Source: Thermoanaerobaculia bacterium (GTDB taxonomy: Bacteria > Acidobacteriota > Thermoanaerobaculia > Gp7-AA8). From it: a stretch of DNA of 6,609 nucleotides. The first letter of the stretch is position 1. Each line of letters opens with the position of its first letter. This document shows, piece by piece, positions 1-6,015 of the stretch. The notes under the pieces were generated by a model. The model did not search any database. It was not told the DNA's origin and saw nothing but the letters and a program-made list of their open reading frames with translations. The position numbers and the translations under genes were made by a program. The stretch spans positions 1 through 6,609 of the forward strand of contig JAMPYE010000247.1 in NCBI GenBank assembly GCA_023700825.1, in the 5' to 3' direction.

Positions 1-562
1 CGAGCGTCAGTGACGAGAGCGCCGGCGCGATGACGCCGGGGATCGAAGGTCGCTTCCGGTGCGCGACGAAGAGCTGGCCCGGCTCCTGCGCGAGTGCGGC
101 GAGCGCGTCGATCGGGAAGCCGCCCGCCGAGCTGCCACTGACGAGCGCGCCGGCTTTCGTCCAGACCTGACCCCGGAACTTCGCGGGAAGCGCCAGCGCG
201 ATCAGCCACCGCCGCGCAGCCGGAGCGGATACGGCGCCGCCCGTCCGGTCACCCTGCTTCCAGAGCACGACCGGGTTGCGCCCGACCGCGAGCGCGACGA
301 GCGTGCCGCGCACCCCGCCGCCGAAGATCCTGTCTTCCCGGACAGGGTGCCGGGCCGCCGCGAACCAGAGGCTGCCGCCCTTCGGCACGATCACGACCTC
401 GTCGGAATCGGCGGGAGCGAGACGTGCGAGCTCGAGACAGCGCTCGCAACTCCCGATCTCCTCGCTGCGCGGCTCGCGAAGCACCACAAGCACGAGCCCC
501 GCGACGAGCGCTGCGAGGGCGATCACGACCCCGATCACCAGACGACGGGCAGGCATGGGCAT
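1..562 (-). CDS. Hypothetical single-pass membrane-anchored protein, N-terminal part (truncated by window edge)
   Basis: Reading the minus strand from an ATG at 562 gives 187 codons with no stop, continuing past the left edge. Codons end overwhelmingly in G or C, as in the other real genes, whereas the plus-strand frames across this region encode Arg/Ser-rich low-complexity sequence. Residues 8-28 form a hydrophobic helix preceded by RR (6-7), which suggests an N-in membrane anchor or uncleaved signal with the rest outside the cytosol. A CxxC pair lies at Cys39 and Cys42. The remainder is mixed alpha/beta-looking sequence, with VVIVPKGGSLWF at 56-67 and a Gly/Ser patch near 142-148. I do not recognise the family and assign no function. 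A second in-frame ATG at 556 is an equally possible start; no strong ribosome binding site precedes either. The gene diverges from the glycosyltransferase at 631 across a 68-bp gap. Confidence 0.75.
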   Translation of the reverse strand, partial: MPMPARRLVIGVVIALAALVAGLVLVVLREPRSEEIGSCERCLELARLAPADSDEVVIVPKGGSLWFAAARHPVREDRIFGGGVRGTLVALAVGRNPVVLWKQGDRTGGAVSAPAARRWLIALALPAKFRGQVWTKAGALVSGSSAGGFPIDALAALAQEPGQLFVAHRKRPSIPGVIAPALSSLTL

Positions 563-630
563 ACGCGGAGCATTCTCGCAGGAAAATCGGCTAACATCCG
601 CTCCCGAATCGCCAGGGAGATCCGCTCCGC
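563..630. promoter_or_regulatory. Divergent intergenic region, presumed to carry both outward promoters
   Basis: This 68-bp gap separates two genes that start in opposite directions, so it should carry or overlap their promoters. On the plus strand, TAACAT at 592-597 matches four of six positions of a sigma-70 -10 box, but I see no convincing -35. On the minus strand, GAGAAT about 9 bases before the ATG at 562 also matches four of six. Both matches are weak. The region is slightly less GC-rich than the flanking genes (for example the run GAAAAT at 582-587). Confidence 0.35.
614..620 (+). promoter_or_regulatory. Ribosome binding site that supports the TTG start at 631
   Basis: AGGGAGA lies 10 bases before the TTG at 631 and fits a Shine-Dalgarno sequence. 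The same frame has an in-frame TAA at 592-594 and no ATG, GTG or TTG between that stop and 631, so 631 is the first possible start. The purine-rich site at suitable spacing is the main reason for preferring it over internal starts. Confidence 0.55.
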
Positions 631-1890
631 TTGTCTCCATCGTCTCTCGCACGCGAGCTCGCTCTCGCAATTCCGACCCTGTACGTCGTGTCCGCGACGC
701 TGGCGGGTGCGCTCGTGCGCCGGTTGCGCCGAGCGATCTCGGGCCCGCCGAACCGCCCGCTGCGCGTCGGCGTCGACATCCGTCCCTTCTACGAGCCGCT
801 CACCGGCGTCGGCTGGTATCTCTGGCACATCCTCGACGAACTCGGCCGCCGCGACGACGTCGAGCTCGTGCTCTTCGGCGACCCGCGCGTCACGGAGGAC
901 GGCCCGAAGCTTCACGCTTCGATACCGGCCGGGGCGCGCCTCGGCGTCTTCGACCTTCGTGGAGTACCGTCATCTCGCTTCTCACGGCCGATCGTCGCCA
1001 TCGCCTACGTCGGCCTCATCTGGATCGAGGGGTGCGACCTCGTCTTCGGCGCGAACTACTTCCTCCCGCGCCTCATGGGTGCAGTCGCGAGGCGCCGGGT
1101 CGTCACGATCCACGATCTGACCTACCGCCGCCATCCGGAGCTGCTGCAGCGCGAGACGCTCGACAACCTCGAGCGGGAGATGGCGCGAGAGATCGCGCGC
1201 GCCGACGCGATCGTCTGCGTCTCCGAGACAACGCGACGCGACCTGCTCGAGTTCTACTCCGTCGATCCGTCGAGGGCTCACGCGATCCTCTCCGGCGCGA
1301 CGCCTCCCCCGCCTCCGACGTCCGAAGATCGCGGGGATCTCCCCGGGCGCTACGTCCTCTTCGTCAGCACCGTGGAGCCACGCAAGGACCTCGACACGCT
1401 GATCGACGCGTTCGAGCGGCTCAAGGACCGCGGCGAATACCCGGGCGATCTCGTCGTCGTCGGCCGCGTCGGGTGGAAAGCCGAGGAGACCGTGCGCCGG
1501 ATGCGCGAGAGCCGCTGGAGCGGATCGATCCGGCATCTCGACTACGTGACGCGCGACCGGCTCGCGACGATCTATCGCAACGCGGAGGCGTTCGTGATGC
1601 CCTCGCTTTACGAAGGCTTCGGCCTGCCGGTGCTCGAGGCGATGGGGCACGGCGTGCCCGTCATCGCGTCGAGGTCGTCGTCGCTGCCCGAAGTCGGAGG
1701 CGATGCCGCGCTCTACTTCGAGCCGAGAAACACGCAGGAGCTCGCCGCGGCGATACTCTCGATCTCCGCCAGCCCCGAGACGCGCGCGCGGCTCGCGAAG
1801 GCGGGGCGAGAGCGTGTGGCGCAGTTCCGGTGGGACGAGGCGGCGGCGAAGACGCTCGACGTGTTCCGTCGCGCCGCGGGAGCACGATGA
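631..1890 (+). CDS. Family GT4 glycosyltransferase with N-terminal hydrophobic segment
   Basis: This 419-residue GT-B fold glycosyltransferase (CAZy GT4 type) probably transfers a sugar from an NDP-sugar donor during surface-polysaccharide assembly at the cytosolic membrane face. The acceptor Rossmann domain starts with RVGVDIRPF (45-53) and a glycine loop TGVG (58-61); HDLT is at 161-164. The donor domain has EPRKD at 249-253, whose basic residues are expected to contact the donor diphosphate. The EX7E motif runs from Glu328 to Glu336 (EGFGLPVLE) and is followed by a GVPVIAS strand. Two features are odd. About 44 residues precede the usual first beta-strand, with a hydrophobic stretch at 10-29 followed by RRLRR (30-34), suggesting an N-out membrane anchor. 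The domain linker has SGAT plus five prolines (225-229) where relatives carry PNGV. The TTG start is supported by AGGGAGA upstream. The stop overlaps the next gene by ATGA, implying co-translation. Family is secure; sugar specificity is unknown. Confidence 0.93.
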   Translation: MSPSSLARELALAIPTLYVVSATLAGALVRRLRRAISGPPNRPLRVGVDIRPFYEPLTGVGWYLWHILDELGRRDDVELVLFGDPRVTEDGPKLHASIPAGARLGVFDLRGVPSSRFSRPIVAIAYVGLIWIEGCDLVFGANYFLPRLMGAVARRRVVTIHDLTYRRHPELLQRETLDNLEREMAREIARADAIVCVSETTRRDLLEFYSVDPSRAHAILSGATPPPPPTSEDRGDLPGRYVLFVSTVEPRKDLDTLIDAFERLKDRGEYPGDLVVVGRVGWKAEETVRRMRESRWSGSIRHLDYVTRDRLATIYRNAEAFVMPSLYEGFGLPVLEAMGHGVPVIASRSSSLPEVGGDAALYFEPRNTQELAAAILSISASPETRARLAKAGRERVAQFRWDEAAAKTLDVFRRAAGAR

Positions 1891-2966
1891 AGCTGCGCGT
1901 CGCAATCGACGGCCGCGCGCTCGTCGGCAACCGCACCGGCATCGGCGTCCACGCCGCGGAGATCACCTCGCGTCTGGGCTTCGGCACGCGGCCGTTGATC
2001 GCGTCGCATGCGGAGATCGCGGACCGCGAAGGGCTCGAGTCGTGCAGGTTCGTCGTCGACCGCGCTCCGAACGGCGTCGTCTGGCAGCAGCTGGTTCTGC
2101 CGCGCGTCGTCGTGCGCGAGGAGTGCGACGTCCTCTGGGGGCCGCACGCGACGCTTCCGATGTCGCTCTCGATCCCGGCCGTCGTCTCGGTCCACGACCT
2201 CACCTCGATCACGATGCCGCACAGGCATCGGCTGCGGACGATCCTGTCGTTCAACACTTTCATCCGTGCGAGCCTCGAGAAGGCGGCGAAGATCGCGGCG
2301 GTGTCGCGACTCGCGGCTGACGAGGTGATCCGCGGCTTCGGCATCGCGCCGTCGAAGATCGAGATCGTGCCGAACGGCGTGAGCGAGTTCTTCACGCCGG
2401 GCGGGCCGCGGGCGTCCGCTGAGCCGTTCGTCCTCTACACCGGCACGCTCGAGCCGCGCAAAGGGCTCGGGGAGCTTCTCGCCGCGTGGTCGGCACTTCC
2501 GGGGAAGAAGCCTCAGCTCGTCCTCGCCGGGGATCCCGGCTGGGGCACCTCGCCGCTCCTTCGCCGCCACCGCGGCGCGATCGCCGCGGGCGCCATCGAC
2601 GTCCTCGGATTCGTCACGCGAGAGAAGCTGCGCGAGCTGTATCGCTCCTGCGCCGTCTTCGTCTACCCGTCACATTTCGAGGGCTTCGGACTGCCGCCGC
2701 TCGAAGCGATGGCGTGTGGCGCCCCGGTCGTCGCCGCGCGCGGAGGAGCGATTCCCGACACTCTCGGCGACGCCGCACTGCTCGTTGCGGCGGGCGACAC
2801 TGACGCGCTGCGCGCGGCAATCGCGCGCGTGCTTTCCGACACGATGCTTGCGCGCGACCTGACCGGACGCGGCCGCGCACGCGTGAGCCTCTTCCGCTGG
2901 GACTCGAGCGCAGAACGCATGGCGGAGCTGCTGCGCGCCGCCGCCGCGGGTCCCGGCGCGCACTGA
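1887..2966 (+). CDS. Family GT4 glycosyltransferase
   Basis: This 359-residue GT4 glycosyltransferase is of typical length for the family. The ATG at 1887 sits in an ATGA overlap with the previous stop, with GGGAG four bases upstream. The same frame is open far to the left, but that extension is Arg-rich shadow sequence of the preceding gene. The protein opens directly at the first beta-strand, RVAIDGRAL (4-12), with glycine loop TGIG (17-20). It carries WGPHATLP (84-91), VHDLT (102-106), AAVSRLAADEV (137-147), VPNGV (161-165), EPRKG (189-193, expected donor-phosphate contacts) and AGDPGWG (214-220). The EX7E motif runs from Glu265 to Glu273 (EGFGLPPLE). There is no signal peptide or membrane helix, so it should be cytosolic or peripherally membrane-bound. 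It is paralogous to the genes on either side; the segment around PH...VP...HDL resembles the glycosyltransferase at 6016 more than its immediate partner. Probable role is a sugar-transfer step in polysaccharide assembly; donor and acceptor are not predictable. Confidence 0.95.
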   Translation: MKLRVAIDGRALVGNRTGIGVHAAEITSRLGFGTRPLIASHAEIADREGLESCRFVVDRAPNGVVWQQLVLPRVVVREECDVLWGPHATLPMSLSIPAVVSVHDLTSITMPHRHRLRTILSFNTFIRASLEKAAKIAAVSRLAADEVIRGFGIAPSKIEIVPNGVSEFFTPGGPRASAEPFVLYTGTLEPRKGLGELLAAWSALPGKKPQLVLAGDPGWGTSPLLRRHRGAIAAGAIDVLGFVTREKLRELYRSCAVFVYPSHFEGFGLPPLEAMACGAPVVAARGGAIPDTLGDAALLVAAGDTDALRAAIARVLSDTMLARDLTGRGRARVSLFRWDSSAERMAELLRAAAAGPGAH

Positions 2967-2968
2967 GC

Positions 2969-2987
2969 GGCGGACCCCGGCTCCGCC
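2969..2987. terminator. Small hairpin in the convergent gap, possible bidirectional terminator
   Basis: GGCGGA (2969-2974) pairs perfectly with TCCGCC (2982-2987) across a 7-base loop, between the stop of the glycosyltransferase (2964-2966) and the stop of the kinase (2987-2989, minus strand). Its position fits a shared terminator. The stem is only 6 bp and neither strand has a clear T-tract after it, so it is at best a weak intrinsic terminator; Rho-dependent ending is equally possible. Confidence 0.3.
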
Positions 2988-5662
2988 TAACGTTTCGCTG
3001 GCGCAGCTGTCGACAGCGTTCTCAACCAGTCGGTCACGATCTCGATCTGCCGCGGACGCAGGACGTCGGGGATCCGCGACGCGATCACGCGCTGGCCGTC
3101 GGCCGTCACGTCGTAGACGGCCAGATCCTCGTTGACGCCAAGCGCGAACGGGAAGCGGAAAAGGAGCTTCGGCGTCTCGAATTCGGTCGTCGACCCCGCG
3201 CGCGGCGCGAGCACCCAGAGCCCGTCGTCGCGGCGGAAGAAGATCTCGCCGTTGCGCGCCCAGCGCGGATTCTGCGCGCCGTCGGCCGTGAGCTGGACCC
3301 TCTCCCCGGGACCGGGGTACGGCTCGAGATAGATCTCGGGGCGTCCGGTCTCGTCCGACTGGTAGACGAGCCACTTGCCGTCCGGTGAGAACGAGGCGCT
3401 CAACTCGTTCGCCTTCGACGCACGGATCGCCCGCGGCGGAGCGCTCCCGTCGAGCGGCCTCTCGTAGATGTCGTTTCCGGTCTCCGCGATGGTGCATACA
3501 TACACGACCGACTTCCCGTCGGGTGACGGCAGAACACCAAACGTGTCGACCGTGGCAGGCTCTTCGAAGATCTGTTTGCCCGAATCGGGAGCGCCGGCGC
3601 CCACGCGAAAAAGATCGAACGGGGGCGTGTCGACGACATAGAAGAGCTCGCGCCCGTCGAGAGAAAAGACGGGGTCGTACTCCGTCTTCTCCCCGCTCGT
3701 CAGGCGCGAGAGCGTGGAGCGCTCGAAGGAAAGAACCCAGGCGTCCAGGCTGTCGCCGAGGATCGTGAGTGCGGCAGAGCGACCGTCGGGCGAAAGGCTG
3801 ACACCTCGGTACCGACGCTGCTCGGTAGTCGCCGGAGTCGCTCGGCCCGACCGATCGATCCAGGTCAGCTCGCGCACGGGATCGCCCGCCGCGGCCGTCA
3901 CGTAGGCGAGCGTCCCGAGACTCGACACCGCGAACGTCGCGTTGCCGTTGGTCGCCTCGACGCTCACGTCATCGACGACGACGACTGCCGTGCCCGTCGC
4001 CTTCCCCGACTTCGCGTCGAACGGAAGGGCATAGATGCGCCGACCCTTCGCGTAGAGCAGGTGCCCACTGTCGATATAGCGCGCGAAGAATCCGCCGTCG
4101 ACGATCCATTCGATCGCCTTCGTCTCCATGTCGAGCATGCCGATGCGCGAGCGGTCGATCGGCGTGCGAAACGCGGTGAATACGACCCGGCGCCCTCCCG
4201 GCAGCGGCTCCGGCCACCAGTGGCCCAGCTCGCCCGCCTTGCGGTCGGGACTCGACAATCGTTCCGGCGTGCCTCCGTCCGAGGAGACGCGGAAGAGCCC
4301 GTCGGAGTAGATCGGCGCGAAGACGATAGCGCCGTCCGGCATCCACGTCGCCCCGCCCGCGCCGCGCGCGTCACCCACGGGAAACGGCCGGCCTCCCTCG
4401 ACGGGGATCTTGAGCAGCTTGCCGCCGGCGTTGAACCCGAGCCACTTGCCGTCCGGAGAGAAGAACGGATTCGAGCCCAGGTCGGTACCCGGAATGACCG
4501 TCGTTTCCGCTTCGCCCAGGTTTCTGCGCAACAGAGCGATGCGGCCTTCAGCGCGACCGGAGAAGACGAGCGAACGGCCATCGGGCGCAAAAGCGAACGT
4601 CTGCGTCCGCACTTCCTGGTTCGGCGCGAGATAGATCGAGAGGTGCTGCGGCCCGCGCGTCGCGGCATCGCCTCCGGCAAGTCGATAGCCGACGAACGCG
4701 GCCGCGGCGCCGACAACGACCATGCCCGCGATCGCGAGCACCATCGCGCGCCTCCCGCGCGGCATGCTGCCGACTGATCTTTCGTGAGGCGCCGGCGCAT
4801 CTCCGTGCTCGAGCACGTCCGCGATCACGATGCGCGCGTCGGCGATGTCGTGCAGCCGGTTCTTCGGATTGCGCTCGAGGCAGCGGCGCAGCAGCGAGCG
4901 AATCTCGCGCGGAGTCGCCTCGGGTAGCGCCGCGAAGTCGACCTCGGCGCGAAGCACGCCCGCGAGCGTGTCGGAAACCGTTTCGCCGCTGAAGAGCCTT
5001 CGCCCGGTCAGCATTTCCCACAGGACGACGCCGAAGGCCCAGACGTCGGCGCGCTTGTCGACCTTCTTTCCGCGCGCCTGCTCGGGGCTCATGTAACCCG
5101 CCGTCCCGAGGATCACCCCGGCGTTCGTTCCCGCGCGCATCATCGTTGGCGAATTGGAGAAGTCGTCGGCCGACTCCTCGTTCTCCATCGCCTTCGCGAG
5201 ACCGAAGTCGAGGACCTTCACCCTGCCCTCGGCGTCGACCTTGATATTGGCGGGCTTCAGGTCGCGATGGACGATTCCCTGCTCGTGCGCGGCCTCGAGC
5301 GCCTCGGCGATCTGCCTCGCGAGCTGCAGCGCCTCGTCGACGGGCACCGCCCCTCTCTCGAGCCGCTGCGCGAGGTCTTCCCCCGCCGCAAGCTGCATCA
5401 CGAGAAATTTCGAACCGTCGACATCCTCGATGCCGTGGATCGCCGCGACGCCGGAGTGATCGAGCGACGCGAGCAGGCGCGCCTCCCGCTCGAATCGCGC
5501 GACGCGTTCGGCGTCTTTCGTGAACTCCTCCGGAAGCGCCTTGATTGCGACTTCGCGACCGAGCTTCGTGTCGGACGCGCGCCAGACTTCGCCCATACCT
5601 CCCCTGCCGAGGAGTCCTGAGATCTCGTAGTGCGCGAGCCGGGTGCCGGGAGCTAGTTGCAC
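2987..5662 (-). CDS. Receptor-like Ser/Thr protein kinase with periplasmic PD40/TolB-like beta-propeller
   Basis: This 891-residue protein has a cytosolic PknB/Hanks-type kinase, one membrane helix and an extracytoplasmic propeller. Kinase (about 11-285): glycine loop GRGGMG (19-24), catalytic Lys41 in VAIK, alpha-C Glu60, HRDLKPAN (132-139, catalytic Asp134), DFG (152-154), SPE (192-194) in the APE position, Asp206 in DVWAFG and an Arg269 near the end. All catalytic residues are present, so it should be active. The activation loop (155-190) holds Ser/Thr candidates for autophosphorylation. Residues 306-328 form the membrane helix, preceded by basic PRGRR, which places the kinase inside. From about 338, repeated (S/A)PDG(R/K) turns at 358, 401, 440, 623, 666, 712, 758 and 853 mark PD40 blades. 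The ligand is unknown. The start is GTG: the nearest upstream in-frame codon of note is a TAG at 5696-5698 and no other start lies between. No Shine-Dalgarno is visible. The gene faces the glycosyltransferases in convergent/divergent order, so it is transcribed separately. Confidence 0.95.
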   Translation of the reverse strand: MQLAPGTRLAHYEISGLLGRGGMGEVWRASDTKLGREVAIKALPEEFTKDAERVARFEREARLLASLDHSGVAAIHGIEDVDGSKFLVMQLAAGEDLAQRLERGAVPVDEALQLARQIAEALEAAHEQGIVHRDLKPANIKVDAEGRVKVLDFGLAKAMENEESADDFSNSPTMMRAGTNAGVILGTAGYMSPEQARGKKVDKRADVWAFGVVLWEMLTGRRLFSGETVSDTLAGVLRAEVDFAALPEATPREIRSLLRRCLERNPKNRLHDIADARIVIADVLEHGDAPAPHERSVGSMPRGRRAMVLAIAGMVVVGAAAAFVGYRLAGGDAATRGPQHLSIYLAPNQEVRTQTFAFAPDGRSLVFSGRAEGRIALLRRNLGEAETTVIPGTDLGSNPFFSPDGKWLGFNAGGKLLKIPVEGGRPFPVGDARGAGGATWMPDGAIVFAPIYSDGLFRVSSDGGTPERLSSPDRKAGELGHWWPEPLPGGRRVVFTAFRTPIDRSRIGMLDMETKAIEWIVDGGFFARYIDSGHLLYAKGRRIYALPFDAKSGKATGTAVVVVDDVSVEATNGNATFAVSSLGTLAYVTAAAGDPVRELTWIDRSGRATPATTEQRRYRGVSLSPDGRSAALTILGDSLDAWVLSFERSTLSRLTSGEKTEYDPVFSLDGRELFYVVDTPPFDLFRVGAGAPDSGKQIFEEPATVDTFGVLPSPDGKSVVYVCTIAETGNDIYERPLDGSAPPRAIRASKANELSASFSPDGKWLVYQSDETGRPEIYLEPYPGPGERVQLTADGAQNPRWARNGEIFFRRDDGLWVLAPRAGSTTEFETPKLLFRFPFALGVNEDLAVYDVTADGQRVIASRIPDVLRPRQIEIVTDWLRTLSTAAPAKR

Positions 5663-5673
5663 GGGATGGCGAC

Positions 5674-5679
5674 AGTATA
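5674..5679 (-). promoter_or_regulatory. Candidate -10 box of the kinase gene
   Basis: On the minus strand TATACT matches five of six bases of the sigma-70 -10 consensus and ends 11 bases before the GTG start. Transcription would begin about 5 bases before the start codon, consistent with a nearly leaderless mRNA and with the lack of a Shine-Dalgarno sequence. No good -35 is seen 16-18 bases further upstream (GCGTTA or CGTTAG there). Confidence 0.4.
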
Positions 5680-5885
5680 CGTCGCCCGCGATCCGCTAAC
5701 GCGATGGGGTCAGGTCTGGAGGCCCTGAGTTGAGCGCTCCACGATGGAGAGAGGCCGCTATTCGGAGCGCACACAAGGATCTGCCGAGCGACTGACCTGA
5801 GCGATTCCGCAGAAACAACCCGTGGCATCACACCGGCTTCACCGCTGCGAAGGCGTTCATGACACGGCTTGCAGATTCCTCGCTT

Positions 5886-5940
5886 CACTCGCGGCGGCAC
5901 GGAGCGCGGCGCGGCACACAGGAGTGTGCCGCCACGAGTG
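5886..5940. repeat. Inverted repeat with two alternative stems
   Basis: The right arm at 5926-5940 pairs with 5886-5900 at 14 of 15 positions (25-base loop). A nested perfect 9-bp stem, GCGGCACAC (5911-5919) with GTGTGCCGC (5924-5932), closes a 4-base loop AGGA. The two stems share right-arm bases, so they exclude each other. The left and middle arms are direct copies of GCGGCAC (5894-5900 and 5911-5917). The mismatch in the long stem is C-A on the plus strand and G-U on the minus strand, so the long stem is slightly better in a minus-strand RNA. It may be an RNA switch, a protein-binding palindrome or a dispersed palindromic repeat. Confidence 0.65.
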
Positions 5941-5953
5941 TCCGCAGACTCAT

Positions 5954-5990
5954 CGCCTCTCGCCTCTTCCGCCTCTCGCCTCTCGCCTTC
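5954..5990 (+). repeat. CGCCTCT heptad tandem repeat
   Basis: CGCCTCT occurs at 5954-5960, 5961-5967, 5970-5976 and 5977-5983, with a TC insertion after the second copy and a degenerate fifth unit CGCCTTC at 5984-5990. It is pyrimidine-rich and lies where the -35 region of the downstream glycosyltransferase promoter would be, ending 6 bases before the extended -10 candidate. Confidence 0.75.
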
Positions 5991-5996
5991 CACGCT

Positions 5997-6005
5997 TGAT
6001 ACACT
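5997..6005 (+). promoter_or_regulatory. Candidate extended -10 box of the third glycosyltransferase gene
   Basis: TGATACACT matches the extended -10 pattern TGn followed by TACACT (four of six with TATAAT). It ends 10 bases before the ATG at 6016, which would give a leader of only a few bases. The intervening CGGCCCCCAC has no Shine-Dalgarno, so this start also looks nearly leaderless. No -35 is evident because the heptad repeat occupies that place. Confidence 0.35.
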
Positions 6006-6015
6006 CGGCCCCCAC

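Larger units (their letters stand above)
5663..6015. other. Non-coding region between kinase and third glycosyltransferase, rich in repeats
   Basis: These 353 bases separate two divergently transcribed genes. No frame here carries a believable protein: the open frames are Arg/Ser/His-rich and have no family signature. Contents seen from left to right: the kinase -10 candidate; GGGGTCAGGTCTGGA at 5706-5720; an 8-bp palindrome GAGCGCTC at 5732-5739; TCAGGTC (5710-5716) inverted as GACCTGA (5794-5800); the sequence GATTCCTCGCTTCACTC around 5874-5890 leading into a strong inverted repeat at 5886-5940; a CGCCTCT heptad repeat at 5954-5990; and an extended -10 candidate directly before the ATG at 6016. 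I see no tRNA, rRNA or CRISPR. Confidence 0.7.

Noticed and set aside
59..1120. Long plus-strand open frame of 353 codons overlapping the left-edge gene and the first glycosyltransferase
   Set aside because: Arg/Ser-rich low-complexity product. The minus frame (1-562) and the plus frame from 631 have proper codon bias and, for the latter, clear family motifs.
276..1886. Apparent 537-codon N-terminal extension of the second glycosyltransferase
   Set aside because: It is Arg/Pro-rich shadow sequence antisense or out of frame to real genes. The protein similarity begins exactly at the ATG in the ATGA overlap.
982..1905. Minus-strand 307-codon open frame over the first glycosyltransferase
   Set aside because: Antisense shadow caused by high GC; no motif or hydrophobic pattern, while the plus strand carries EX7E and HDL motifs.
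1713..2570. Minus-strand open frames over the second glycosyltransferase
   Set aside because: Arg-rich shadows of a clearly coding plus-strand gene.
5706..5800. Possible insertion-sequence remnant bounded by TCAGGTC/GACCTGA
   Set aside because: Only 7 bp of inverted repeat, no target-site duplication and no transposase remnant between.
5886..5990. Possible CRISPR array or small RNA gene from the clustered repeats
   Set aside because: The heptads are far too short and unspaced for CRISPR. A discrete RNA gene cannot be supported without a promoter and terminator.
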